Shown in pieces: positions 44,164-52,870 of a stretch of 64,000 nucleotides of DNA. The position numbers were made by a program, and so were the translations under genes. This stretch comes from Sphingopyxis sp. LC363 (GTDB taxonomy: Bacteria; Pseudomonadota; Alphaproteobacteria; Sphingomonadales; Sphingomonadaceae), in contig NZ_JNFC01000067.1 of assembly GCF_000756385.1 (NCBI RefSeq), positions 62,001 through 126,000 of the forward strand, read 5' to 3'. The stretch's first letter is position 1, and each line of letters begins with the position of its first letter. The notes beneath the pieces are model-generated. The model ran no database searches. It had not been told where the DNA came from and saw nothing but the letters and a program-made list of their open reading frames with translations.

Positions 44164-45030
44164 TCAGGCCGTCGTCCAGTCGCGTGCGCCAAAATGGCGT
44201 TCGAGCATCGGGCGCATGATGTCCCATCGCTCAAGCTGGCTCCAGTGTCCCGACCTATCGAGAACATAGAGTTCGGCATGCTGGAGATGCTCAAGCAGAT
44301 AGAGGCTCGTATCGAGAGGGACGATCCGGTCCTGCCTGCCGTGAAAAATCAGCACGTCGTGCGGAAGCTTGCCCAAGATCGACGGCGGCATTGCAAGCGT
44401 TTCGATCCCGACCTTCATCGAATCGATCATCTTCGACGCGATGGACATGACAGCGGGATCGGTCGCAATTTGATAGCGCGACGATACGATCTCTTCCATT
44501 CCTTCGAACTTGTCAGCGTCATAGGCGAAGCTGTGCATCAGCTGGCGATATCGCGCTGGGCGCGGATCGGAATAAAAGGAGAGCAGCCGAACCAACTCCG
44601 GCGTCCGCGGCGCCGGGGCACCTATCGACCCCATGAGAATGACCTTATCGAATCGTTCGGGCGTTTCGCTCAGAAGCTGCAGTGTCAGCGCGCCGCCCAT
44701 CGAATTTCCGACGATATGGGCGCTGTCGATCTCAAGCGCGTCCATCAGTCCGAGGCATTGTTCGACGCGGACACCGATCCACGCCATGACATTGTCCGGG
44801 AACGGATCCGGTATGGTGGACTGGCCAAATCCGATCAGATCGGGTGCGATCACGAAGAAATTTTCGGCGAGATCGGGCATTAGGTGGCGCCAGTTTGATG
44901 CGGCGTGCGCACCCGGCCCGGCGCCATGCAGAAGTAATATGGCAGGCTTCTTGGGATCGCCGGCGATCATCGTGTGCGACGTAAGCCCGCGTCCTTCGAT
45001 TTTCTCTTCCCGGATGACATCCGAACCCAT
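44164..45030 (-). CDS. Meta-cleavage-product hydrolase (BphD/CarC type)
   Basis: 288 residues from the ATG at 45030 (GGGAGAG upstream); a longer frame begins in the control region. HGAGPGAHAASNWRHLMP is the oxyanion region, GNSMGGAL the nucleophile elbow, Asp in HGRQDRIVP, His in RSGHWSQLE. It hydrolyses vinylogous 1,5-diketones from ring fission. Together with the divergently encoded hydratase and aldolase (45199-46771) it would make a second lower meta pathway. It lies beside two copies of the shared regulatory motif. Confidence 0.88.
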   Translation of the reverse strand: MGSDVIREEKIEGRGLTSHTMIAGDPKKPAILLLHGAGPGAHAASNWRHLMPDLAENFFVIAPDLIGFGQSTIPDPFPDNVMAWIGVRVEQCLGLMDALEIDSAHIVGNSMGGALTLQLLSETPERFDKVILMGSIGAPAPRTPELVRLLSFYSDPRPARYRQLMHSFAYDADKFEGMEEIVSSRYQIATDPAVMSIASKMIDSMKVGIETLAMPPSILGKLPHDVLIFHGRQDRIVPLDTSLYLLEHLQHAELYVLDRSGHWSQLERWDIMRPMLERHFGARDWTTA

Positions 45031-45077
45031 GAAATCTCTCCCTTCCGTCTTATCGATGGCATTCCATCCGACCTGGA

Positions 45078-45157
45078 CATTGCACAATGGCTATCGTGTT
45101 GTCCATTGTAAACTCTAGCGACCTGCCGACTGGACTCTCATATCTCATTGTGCAATG
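45078..45157. promoter_or_regulatory. Two inverted copies of the CATTGTGCAATG motif in a divergent gap
   Basis: CATTGCACAATG (45078-45089) and its exact reverse complement CATTGTGCAATG (45146-45157) are 56 bases apart between the hydrolase (-) and hydratase (+) genes. Each 12-mer is itself nearly symmetric around ATTG-nn-CAAT. They match the arms of the 25976-25999 repeat. A looping or paired-site arrangement that controls both genes is likely. Confidence 0.8.
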
Positions 45158-45198
45158 CATTTGCCAGATAAGCAATTGTGGGACGGGGAGTAGCCGAG

Positions 45199-45999
45199 AT
45201 GGACGACGAGACTGTTGCATCGCTCGCGCGTGAACTGGATGTCGCCGAGGCGAGCCAAACACCCGTCCGGCAGCTGTCGCTTCGCTTCCCTCAGATGACG
45301 ATAGAAGATGGATATCGCATCGCCCGCGCGTGGGTTGAGCTCAAGAAGGCGGCGGGACGTCGGTCCATTGGCCGCAAGATTGGTCTGACATCGCGTGCGA
45401 TGCAGGCGTCTGCTGGTATCACCGAGCCCGACTATGGCACGTTGCTCGATGACATGGCGTTCGAGGAGGGGAGCGAAATTCCCATCGATCGCTTCATCAA
45501 TCCGAAGGTCGAAGTCGAATTGGCCTTCATTCTCTCCCGGCCGCTGGGTGGTCCCGATGTGACGACACGGGCTGTTCTCGCTGCCACTGAATATGTAGTG
45601 CCCGCCGTGGAGATCATCGACAGCCGCGTTCAGCCGATCGACGCGGAGACCGGCAGCGCCCGGAAAATCCAGGATACGATTGCCGACAACGCGGCGAATG
45701 CCGGGATCGTCCTCGGCGGCCGGCCCATCCGGCCGGACGCCATCGACCTGCGATGGGCCGGCGCCATATTATCTCGCAATGCCGTCATCGAGGAAACAGG
45801 AATTGCGGCTGGCGTGCTAAACCATCCAGCGCGAGGGGTCGCGTGGTTGGCAAATCGCTTGTCGCAGTGGGGAGAAGAGTTGCAGGCGGGCGAAATCCTG
45901 CTGGGCGGTTCTTTTACCCGCCCGGTCCCTGTGTCGCGCGGCGACGTGATATCTGCGGATTATGGCAGGCTCGGCTCGATCGCGATGCGGTTTGTCTGA
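45199..45999 (+). CDS. Hydratase of the 2-oxopent-4-enoate / 2-oxohept-4-ene-1,7-dioate family (HpaH-like)
   Basis: 266 residues from the ATG at 45199 (GGGGAG upstream; a GTG at 45178 is also in frame). Family motifs [45 protein letters not shown] and [12 protein letters not shown]. HpaH hydrates 2-oxohept-4-ene-1,7-dioate; XylJ hydrates the shorter analogue. The aldolase next door is of the HpaI type, which favours the HpaH reading. Start site lies right after the pair of regulatory motifs. Confidence 0.85.
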   Translation: MDDETVASLARELDVAEASQTPVRQLSLRFPQMTIEDGYRIARAWVELKKAAGRRSIGRKIGLTSRAMQASAGITEPDYGTLLDDMAFEEGSEIPIDRFINPKVEVELAFILSRPLGGPDVTTRAVLAATEYVVPAVEIIDSRVQPIDAETGSARKIQDTIADNAANAGIVLGGRPIRPDAIDLRWAGAILSRNAVIEETGIAAGVLNHPARGVAWLANRLSQWGEELQAGEILLGGSFTRPVPVSRGDVISADYGRLGSIAMRFV

Positions 46000-46000
46000 C

Positions 46001-46771
46001 ATGTCGTCAGCAAATCCTCCCAACCATTTCAAAGTCGCGCTCGCCGAAGGGCGGACGCAGATGGGATTCTGGCTGGCGCTGGCGAACGCCGACATCGCCG
46101 AAATCTGCGCCGGACTGGGGTTCGACTGGCTCCTTGTCGATGCCGAGCACGGACCGCAAACTCTGCCCGGGATAATCGAGCAATTGCGGGCAATAGCGTC
46201 CTGCCCGCCCTGCGCTGCCGTCGTGCGCGTGCCTTCATCAGACCCCGTCGCGATCCGTCAAATCCTCGACTTGGGAGCGACGACCCTCATGGTTCCGATG
46301 GTCGAAACGGCTGAGCAGGCCTTCCGGTTGGTCGAAGCATGCCGCTACCCCCCATCGGGCAGCCGAGGCATCGGCGGTGCAAGGGCATCGCGCTGGGGCG
46401 GCATTGCGACCCATGTTGCCGATGCCAACGAGCGGCTTTGTCTGATTGCGCAAATCGAGACGATTCAGGGTGTCGAGAATATCGAAGCAATCGCCGGCGT
46501 CGACGGGATCGACGCGCTGTTCATCGGTCCAGCCGATCTGGCAGCGTCGGCCGGGCTCTTGGGAAGCGCCAACCGGGAGCGGGTGCGCGAGCTCACGATG
46601 GGCGCGTTGTCCCGCATCCTTGCCGCGGGAAAGCCAGCGGGAATTCTGTCGCGCGATCTCGCGCTTCTCGATGCACATCTCGCCGGCGGCGCAAGCTTCG
46701 TCGCTGTCGGAATAGATGCGTTCGCCCTCGCCGATGCGGCACGCGGGCTGCTCGATCGATTCCGCCAGTGA
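46001..46771 (+). CDS. 4-hydroxy-2-oxo-acid aldolase, HpaI/HpcH family
   Basis: 256 residues from the ATG directly after the hydratase stop. HpaI marks: MGFWLALANADIAEICAGLGFDWLLVDAEHGPQ (catalytic His in AEHGP), GATTLMVPMVETAEQA, IAQIETIQGVENIEAI and FIGPADLAAS (metal Glu and Asp). Metal-dependent aldolase that releases pyruvate plus an aldehyde, e.g. from 4-hydroxy-2-oxoheptanedioate. With the hydratase it forms a lower pathway distinct from the DmpFG pair; no succinate-semialdehyde gene follows. Confidence 0.87.
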   Translation: MSSANPPNHFKVALAEGRTQMGFWLALANADIAEICAGLGFDWLLVDAEHGPQTLPGIIEQLRAIASCPPCAAVVRVPSSDPVAIRQILDLGATTLMVPMVETAEQAFRLVEACRYPPSGSRGIGGARASRWGGIATHVADANERLCLIAQIETIQGVENIEAIAGVDGIDALFIGPADLAASAGLLGSANRERVRELTMGALSRILAAGKPAGILSRDLALLDAHLAGGASFVAVGIDAFALADAARGLLDRFRQ

Positions 46772-46797
46772 CCGCGATCCGCGCGCCGGTTTTGGCC

Positions 46798-46824
46798 TTG
46801 CACAATAAGCAACGGATTGTATGC
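46798..46824. promoter_or_regulatory. TTGCACAAT-type element before the UbiX gene
   Basis: TTGCACAAT (46798-46806) and ATTGTATGC (46816-46824) form an imperfect inverted pair matching the shared motif, within 110 bases of the flavin prenyltransferase start. It may allow separate control of the decarboxylase/methylhydroxylase block. Confidence 0.5.
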
Positions 46825-46904
46825 TGTGTCCAAATAGGAAATCGGGAGCGGGCTATGCTAGTGCCGAATCGACCGGATACAGGCGGCCTCCGCCGGCGGG
46901 GGCG

Positions 46905-47528
46905 ATGACGTTGCAAAAGATCGTGATCGCGATCACCGGCGCGACAGGATCAATCTACGGTCTGCGTCTGCTGGAAATGCTGCGTGAAGATCCGAGCTGC
47001 GAAACGCACCTCGTGGTCTCCCAGGCAGCCGTGCTCAACATCCGCGAGGAACTGCCGCTAACGCTGAAAAAATTTGAAGCGTCGGCTGACGTGGTTCATA
47101 ACATACGGAATGTCGGCGCCAGTATCGCGAGCGGATCGTTTCTCTGTGACGGCATGATTGTCGCGCCCTGCTCCATGCGCACCCTTGCGGCGATCGCCAA
47201 TGGGCTCTCCGACAATCTGATCACCCGAGCTGCCGACGTCATGCTCAAGGAGCGTCGTCCATTAACGCTCATGGTGCGAGAGACGCCCCTGAACCTTGCC
47301 CATCTTCGAAACATGGCAGCCTGTACCGAAATGGGGGCGATAATTTTCCCACCCGTCCCGGCGTTCTACGCTCGGCCATCGTCGATCGACGAAATCGTCG
47401 ACCATAGCTGCATCCGGGTCCTCGACCAGTTCGGCATCCATCGGGCCGCCGATCGCCGATGGACCGGACTGAAGGGCGCAGAAGTGATGCCTCTGGCGCA
47501 GGCGGATAAATCGGAAAGGACAATTTGA
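46905..47528 (+). CDS. ubiX: Flavin prenyltransferase UbiX/Pad1 (VdcB-like)
   Basis: 207 residues from the ATG at 46905. KIVIAITGATGSIYGLRLLEML is the flavodoxin-like start, then PCSMRTLAAIANGLSDNLITRAADVMLKERRPLTLMVRETPLNLAHLRNM, the highly conserved UbiX core. It makes prenylated FMN, the cofactor of UbiD decarboxylases. A UbiD and a VdcD-like gene lie 4-5 kb downstream in the same direction, giving the B-C-D set of nonoxidative hydroxyarylic acid decarboxylases. The following gene starts within its stop. Confidence 0.93.
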   Translation: MTLQKIVIAITGATGSIYGLRLLEMLREDPSCETHLVVSQAAVLNIREELPLTLKKFEASADVVHNIRNVGASIASGSFLCDGMIVAPCSMRTLAAIANGLSDNLITRAADVMLKERRPLTLMVRETPLNLAHLRNMAACTEMGAIIFPPVPAFYARPSSIDEIVDHSCIRVLDQFGIHRAADRRWTGLKGAEVMPLAQADKSERTI

Positions 47529-48100
47529 TGGCGGCAGTGCTGATGCGCCGGGAGCTATTGGGCGCCGGGGTTTTTTGCGCGGGTCTGGTTGGAGCCTCCC
47601 GCTTCCGGTCAGGAAGTGCGGCGGACGAAGAGGCCGTTCTCGTCGTCAGCCAGCCAAGGGTTGAGGAAAGCGAGCGTTTTGCCGCGTCCCTCATATCGTC
47701 TTCGAAAAAGTCTCTCGCGCTGGATGTCGGAAGCGGGCTGGATGAGTTGCTTGGCGACTGGCCCCGCGGCGCGCAGGTGATTGCAGGCCTGACCTCCGAC
47801 CCCGCTGCAATGATTGCGGCCCAGTTGCTCATCGAGAGTGGAGCGGAGCCTTTGCTTCGATGGGAACATTCCTATGAGGCGGGCCGCTGGACACACCGCA
47901 TCGGCGCCGCCCCCGGCTTGGGCGCGCTCCCGCAATATACTTGGCCCGCCGTCGTTGCGCAGAAAGTTCGCGATGAGCTGGACGGCCACAAATCATCACC
48001 GCGCCGGGCCGCGTGCATTTCGGGGGAATGTGCACTCGCCTCGAATAGCCCCGGCCTACTTGTGACCTGGGCCTTTCGGCTTGCCGGAGAAACGCGGTGA
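47528..48100 (+). CDS. Hypothetical protein with possible Tat-type signal
   Basis: 190 residues. I do not recognise the family. The N-terminus has MRRELLGAGVFCAGLVGAS, a twin Arg before a hydrophobic stretch, resembling a short Tat or Sec signal; the remainder is Ala/Leu/Ser-rich with no repeated motif. It sits between UbiX and the methylhydroxylase flavoprotein and overlaps both (TGATG and GTGA), so it is translationally coupled. A small gene of unknown function (pchX) sits next to the flavoprotein gene in p-cresol methylhydroxylase clusters, and a similar accessory role in assembly or export is possible, not shown. Confidence 0.65.
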   Translation: MAAVLMRRELLGAGVFCAGLVGASRFRSGSAADEEAVLVVSQPRVEESERFAASLISSSKKSLALDVGSGLDELLGDWPRGAQVIAGLTSDPAAMIAAQLLIESGAEPLLRWEHSYEAGRWTHRIGAAPGLGALPQYTWPAVVAQKVRDELDGHKSSPRRAACISGECALASNSPGLLVTWAFRLAGETR

Positions 48101-49650
48101 GGCCGCCGCTGCCCGAGGGAATTGCGGCGGCCGACTTTTCACGGGCCCTCGATGAACTCGCAGGCGTCGTCGGCAAAACCTGGGTTTTCGTCGACGAGCT
48201 TCCGCTGTCGACTTACCGCGACGCGTATTCGCCGCTTGCCGATGGCACTCTGCTTCCTTCTGCCGCCGTCGCTCCGGAAAGCGTCGAACAGGTGCAGCGG
48301 ATCCTTGCCATCGCCAACAGCTTCCGATTGCCGATCTGGACCATCGGGACTGGACGGAACTTCGCATATGGCGGGCCGGCACCCCGCAAATCCGGATATC
48401 TTGTCCTCGATCTGAAACGGATGAACCGGATCATCGAAGTCAACGAAAAATATGGATATGCGCTGGTCGAGCCGGGCGTTTCCTACATGCAGCTTTATCG
48501 CCACCTGCAGCGGATCGGCAGCAAATTGTGGATCGATCCGGCAGCGCCCGCCTGGGGCGGCGTCATGGGGAACGCGCTCGAGCATGGCGCCGGCTACACG
48601 CCCTATGGCGATCACTTCATTATGCAATGCGGGATGGAAGTTGTGCTTGCCGATGGCCAGGTCGTTCGCACGGGCCAGGGAGGCATCTCTAACAGCAAGC
48701 ATTGGCAGATCAGCAAACATGGGCTCGGACCGCAGTTCGATGGCATGTTCACCCAGTCGAATTTCGGCGTCGTCACCAAACTCGGCATCTGGCTGATGCC
48801 GGAGCCGCCCGGTTACAAGCCGTTCATGATCACCTTTCCACGCGAAGAGGATCTCGAGCAGATTTTCGAGATCACGCGCCCGCTCAAGGTGAATCAGGTG
48901 ATCCCTAACGCAGCGGTCGCGGTCGACCTATTGTGGGAGGCCTCGGCGAAGACCACGCGGCGACATTATTATGACGGCAAGGGGCCGCTCCCGCCGTCGA
49001 TCCGGACGAAGATCGCCGCGGACCTCAATCTCGGGATGTGGAATTATTACGGCGCCCTCTACGGACCACCGCCCATGATCGAGAATAATTGGAAATTGAT
49101 CGAGGAGGCATTCAGCAACATTCCGGGCGCCAAGTTCCACTTCGCGCGCGAGAATGATCCTGCGTGGGATTATCGCGTTAAGCTCATGCGCGGCGAACCC
49201 AATATGACCGAGTTCAGCATCATGAACTGGATCGGCGGAGGGGGACACGTCAACTTTTCCCCGATTTCCGCGCCCGACGGGGCGGAAGCCTTGGCTCAAT
49301 ATAATCTGATCAAGAAACGCTGCCACGAATTCGGCTTCGACTACATCGGGGAGTTTCTGGTCGGCTGGCGGGACATGCATCACATTTTGATGATCATGTA
49401 CAATCGGGCCGATGAAACGATGCGCAAGAGCGCCCACGATCTCTTCAGTCTCCTGGTGGATGAGGCCGCGGCGGCGGGGTTCGGCGAATATCGTACTCAT
49501 CTCGCCTTCATGGACCAGATTGCTGGAACCTATCGTTACAACGACGGGGCGCTTTGGGATCTCCATCACCGCCTGAAGGACGCTCTCGATCCCAACGGCA
49601 TTCTTTCGCCCGGAAAGCAGGGCATATGGCCGAAGTCGGCGCGTCCCTGA
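48097..49650 (+). CDS. 4-cresol dehydrogenase / p-cresol methylhydroxylase flavoprotein-like oxidoreductase
   Basis: 517 residues from the GTG overlapping the previous stop. VAO/PCMH family: FAD pyrophosphate loop WTIGTGRNFAYGGPAP, second FAD segment GGVMGNALEHGAGYTPYGDH, and a C-terminal substrate domain ending DPNGILSPGKQGIW. Relatives (PchF, vanillyl-alcohol oxidase, eugenol hydroxylase) oxidise the benzylic carbon of 4-alkylphenols via a quinone methide, passing electrons to a cytochrome c. A cytochrome c gene (54355) and an aldehyde dehydrogenase (49681) complete such a set. PCMH enzymes are periplasmic; no signal is evident here. Confidence 0.88.
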   Translation: MRPPLPEGIAAADFSRALDELAGVVGKTWVFVDELPLSTYRDAYSPLADGTLLPSAAVAPESVEQVQRILAIANSFRLPIWTIGTGRNFAYGGPAPRKSGYLVLDLKRMNRIIEVNEKYGYALVEPGVSYMQLYRHLQRIGSKLWIDPAAPAWGGVMGNALEHGAGYTPYGDHFIMQCGMEVVLADGQVVRTGQGGISNSKHWQISKHGLGPQFDGMFTQSNFGVVTKLGIWLMPEPPGYKPFMITFPREEDLEQIFEITRPLKVNQVIPNAAVAVDLLWEASAKTTRRHYYDGKGPLPPSIRTKIAADLNLGMWNYYGALYGPPPMIENNWKLIEEAFSNIPGAKFHFARENDPAWDYRVKLMRGEPNMTEFSIMNWIGGGGHVNFSPISAPDGAEALAQYNLIKKRCHEFGFDYIGEFLVGWRDMHHILMIMYNRADETMRKSAHDLFSLLVDEAAAAGFGEYRTHLAFMDQIAGTYRYNDGALWDLHHRLKDALDPNGILSPGKQGIWPKSARP

Positions 49651-49680
49651 TGCCACGCGACCCACGCTCCCAGGAGATTC

Positions 49681-51144
49681 ATGATGCGTAAGGACGAAGT
49701 GAGGGGGCTTGACCACTGGATCGGCGGGTCACCGGTTGCCCCTGGCGACGGCGCTTATTTCGAAAGCCTGAACCCGATTGACGACAGTCTCTATTCCCGG
49801 GCGGCTGCCGGGACTCCGGCCGACGTCGATCGAGCAGTTGAGGCGGCCGACACGGCCTATCGCCGGAACCGCGACCTTTCCGCAGCCGCGCGCGAGGGAT
49901 GGATGATAAAGGCTTCGGCTCTCATGGAGCGTGACGCATCGCAATTTGCCGACACGCTCGTTGATGAAATCGGCTCGCCGATCGCAAAGGCCGGTTTCGA
50001 GACCCGGTTCGCCACGAGCTTCTTGCGCGCGGCCGCAGGCGTTCCCCGGCGCATTCGCGGCGAGACTATTCCATCCGATGCGCCCGGCCGCGTCAGCATG
50101 AGTTTTCGCGAACCGGTCGGAGTCGTTGCCGGCATTACGCCGTTCAACGTCCCGCTGATCAAGGGGATCAAGCAGTCGGCCATGGCGCTCGCGACGGGCA
50201 ATGCCTTCGTCCTGCTTCCGTCGGAAGCGGCACCGCGCGTGGCCGATCAACTCGCGCGCCTCTGGGAGGAAGCAGGCGTGCCCGAAGGCCTGTTCAACAT
50301 TGTATATGGGGACGGCGCCAAAATCGGCGATGCGCTTACTGGCCATCCCAAGGTTCGCGCGATCACCTTCACGGGCTCGTCCCGGGTCGGGCGGCATATC
50401 GCGCGCATCGCAGCTGAAGGCTTCAAGAAATATACCCTCGAACTCGGCGGGAAGAGTCCTCTCGTCGTCTGCGCCGACGCCGACATCGAAAAGGCCGTGG
50501 CGGCCGCGATCTTCAGCATCTTCATGTATCAGGGCCAGGTGTGCATGGGGGCGTCGCGTATCTATGTCGAACGTCCGATCTTCGACCGGTTCTCCAAGGC
50601 TTTCGCTGCTGCAGCTGCGAAACTCTCATCCGGCGATCTGCGCGATCCCGCAACGATGCTGGGTCCTATCATTTCCGGGCGTCAGCGCGCGCGCGTGCGG
50701 CAGCATATCGATGACGCCCGCGGCAAGGGAGCCGAAATACTCGCCGGGGGCGAATGGACGGGCCATGTGTGCCATGCGACCATCCTCTCCGGTGTCCAGC
50801 CCGGGATGGAGGTAGCGGCCCAGGAAACCTTCGGGCCGGTCACGTCGCTCTATCCGTTCGATGACCTCGATGAAGCCCTCCGGCTTGCCAACGACACCGA
50901 ATATGGCCTGAGCGCCGCGATCTTCACGCGCGACATCGACAAGGCGCTTCGGTTCGCTCGCGAAATCGAGTCCGGGATGGTCCATGTCAACGCGCCCACG
51001 TTGCACGACGAGCCTCACGTGCCGTTCGGCGGTTCCAAGGCTTCCGGATTTGGCCGCGAGGGCACCGAGGCCGATCTTGAAATCATGACCGAGTGGAAAT
51101 GGGTGAGCATCCAGACCGACGCGGCCGTTGGGGGAGCACACTGA
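49681..51144 (+). CDS. Aromatic aldehyde dehydrogenase (vanillin/4-hydroxybenzaldehyde type)
   Basis: 487 residues, ATG with AGGAGA upstream. Fold elements: GITPFNVPLIKGIKQ, ELGGKSPLV, catalytic Cys in YQGQVCMGASRIYV. It resembles benzaldehyde and vanillin dehydrogenases. By position between the methylhydroxylase-like flavoprotein and the UbiD decarboxylase it should turn the benzylic aldehyde into the aryl carboxylate that UbiD removes. The UbiD start shares its stop codon (TGATG). Confidence 0.88.
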   Translation: MMRKDEVRGLDHWIGGSPVAPGDGAYFESLNPIDDSLYSRAAAGTPADVDRAVEAADTAYRRNRDLSAAAREGWMIKASALMERDASQFADTLVDEIGSPIAKAGFETRFATSFLRAAAGVPRRIRGETIPSDAPGRVSMSFREPVGVVAGITPFNVPLIKGIKQSAMALATGNAFVLLPSEAAPRVADQLARLWEEAGVPEGLFNIVYGDGAKIGDALTGHPKVRAITFTGSSRVGRHIARIAAEGFKKYTLELGGKSPLVVCADADIEKAVAAAIFSIFMYQGQVCMGASRIYVERPIFDRFSKAFAAAAAKLSSGDLRDPATMLGPIISGRQRARVRQHIDDARGKGAEILAGGEWTGHVCHATILSGVQPGMEVAAQETFGPVTSLYPFDDLDEALRLANDTEYGLSAAIFTRDIDKALRFAREIESGMVHVNAPTLHDEPHVPFGGSKASGFGREGTEADLEIMTEWKWVSIQTDAAVGGAH

Positions 51145-52622
51145 TGTCTCAAGGAAAGTCATCCATTCGCGCCAACCTCGCCGATCGCGCAAGAGGCGTC
51201 GGATCGCTGCGCGATTTTCTGGAGCTCCTCGAAGAATATGGGCAGGCCATTACCTGGACGGACCGGATCATGCCCGAGCCCGACCTGCGCAACATTGCCG
51301 TGGCCGCCTCGCGCGATGTCAACCATGCTCCTGCGATCCTGTTCGACAATATAGCGGGCTACCCCGGGAAACGCACGGTTGTCGGGGTGCACGGCTCTTG
51401 GGATAATATCGCGCTGCTCCTGGGTCAGCCAAAAGGCACCACAATCCGGGATATGTTCTTCGACATAGCCGGGCGCTGGGGCGATGCCTCTGCCCAGATC
51501 AGCCGCGTTTCCGAGGGGCAGGCGCCTGTCCATGAGTGCCGGCACGAGGAGAATATCAATCTCTACGACCTGCTGCCCGTGTATCGCATCAACGAGTTTG
51601 ACGGGGGTTTCTATTTGGCCAAGGCGTCGGTGGCTTCGCGCGATCCGTTGGATCCGGAAAATTTCGGCAAGCAGAATGTCGGCATCTACAGGCTTCAGAT
51701 CCAGGGTCCCGATCGCTTCAGCCTGATGACGATCCCGTCGCATGACATGGGACGCCAGATCCTCGCAGCGGAACGCGAAGGCCTGCCGCTCAAGATCGCC
51801 GTCATGCTCGGCAACCATCCCGGCGTCGCGTTGTTCGCAGCAACACCAATCGGCTACGACGAGTCCGAATATGCTTATGCCTCGGCGATGATGGGAGCGC
51901 CGATCCGGCTGACGAATTCCGGCAACGGTATCGACATCCTCGCGGATAGCGAGATCGTCATCGAAGCCGAGCTCCAGCTTGGTGAGCGCGTCTTCGAAGG
52001 GCCGTTCGGTGAATTCCCAGGATCCTACAGCGGCGTGCGACGCGCCCCTGTCTTCAAGGTGACCGCCGTCTCGCACCGAAAGAACCCTATATTCGAGAAT
52101 ATCTACATCGGTCGTGGCTGGACGGAGCACGACACGTTGATCGGTCTTCATACGTCGGCGCCCATCTATGCACAGTTGCGCCAGACCTTTCCCGAAGTCA
52201 CCGCGGTGAATGCGCTGTACCAGCACGGACTGACAGCGATCATCGCGGTCAAGAACCGGATGGCGGGCTTCGCAAAATCCGTGGCGCTCCGCGCGCTTGG
52301 TACGCCCCATGGCCTCATGTATCTGAAAAATCTGATCATGGTCGATGGCGATATCGATCCCTTCGATCTCAACCAGGTCATGTGGGCCCTGTCGACCCGG
52401 ACGCGCGCGGAGGACATCATCGTCCTGCCGAACATGGCGATGGTCCCGATCGACCCCGCTGCCGTGACGCCGGGGAAGGGGCACCATCTGATTATCGACG
52501 CAACAAGCTATCTCCCGCCCGATCCGGTGGGCGAGGCACATCTGGTCACCCCGCCCACCGGCCAGACTATCGATGACCTCGGCAAACGGATCCAGGCGAT
52601 GCAACGAGGCGAGACGCTATGA
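51144..52622 (+). CDS. UbiD-family decarboxylase (VdcC-like, prFMN-dependent)
   Basis: 492 residues from the ATG overlapping the dehydrogenase stop. UbiD marks: EENINLYDLLPVYRINEFDGG, GKQNVGIYRLQIQ with the active Arg, IEAELQLGERVFEGPFGEFPGSY with the Glu pair of the Glu-Arg-Glu triad. Using prenylated FMN from UbiX it would decarboxylate a 4-hydroxybenzoate-type acid or run the reverse carboxylation. The small D-subunit gene next door (52619) identifies the hydroxyarylic acid decarboxylase subgroup. Exact acid unknown. Confidence 0.92.
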   Translation: MSQGKSSIRANLADRARGVGSLRDFLELLEEYGQAITWTDRIMPEPDLRNIAVAASRDVNHAPAILFDNIAGYPGKRTVVGVHGSWDNIALLLGQPKGTTIRDMFFDIAGRWGDASAQISRVSEGQAPVHECRHEENINLYDLLPVYRINEFDGGFYLAKASVASRDPLDPENFGKQNVGIYRLQIQGPDRFSLMTIPSHDMGRQILAAEREGLPLKIAVMLGNHPGVALFAATPIGYDESEYAYASAMMGAPIRLTNSGNGIDILADSEIVIEAELQLGERVFEGPFGEFPGSYSGVRRAPVFKVTAVSHRKNPIFENIYIGRGWTEHDTLIGLHTSAPIYAQLRQTFPEVTAVNALYQHGLTAIIAVKNRMAGFAKSVALRALGTPHGLMYLKNLIMVDGDIDPFDLNQVMWALSTRTRAEDIIVLPNMAMVPIDPAAVTPGKGHHLIIDATSYLPPDPVGEAHLVTPPTGQTIDDLGKRIQAMQRGETL

Positions 52623-52858
52623 CTGCACCCCATTGCCCGCGATGTGGCTCCGACGCTTCGATCCCTGATTTCCGCGGCGTCGATGGCGAGAAAACGATTT
52701 GGACAATCCATCGCTGCACGGCCTGCTGTTTCTCTTGGCGCGACAGCGAGCCGGCGAGTGCGATCGACCCGCGTGTGCGCGCCGAGGAGTTCGCGATCGA
52801 TGTTTCGGAGCCGGATCTTTTTCCGATCGTCCTGCAACCTTCGACCATGCGGAAATAG
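52619..52858 (+). CDS. Nonoxidative hydroxyarylic acid decarboxylase subunit D (VdcD-like)
   Basis: 79 residues with two Cys pairs, CPRCGSD and CTACCFSWRD, the latter followed by the SEP element known from VdcD/BsdD small subunits. The length is right for that family. It starts four bases inside the UbiD stop (ATGA). In other bacteria the D protein supports activity of the UbiD-type C subunit. This makes the UbiX-UbiD-D set complete even though other genes sit between B and C. Confidence 0.87.
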   Translation: MTAPHCPRCGSDASIPDFRGVDGEKTIWTIHRCTACCFSWRDSEPASAIDPRVRAEEFAIDVSEPDLFPIVLQPSTMRK

Positions 52859-52870
52859 GGGGTGATCAAG

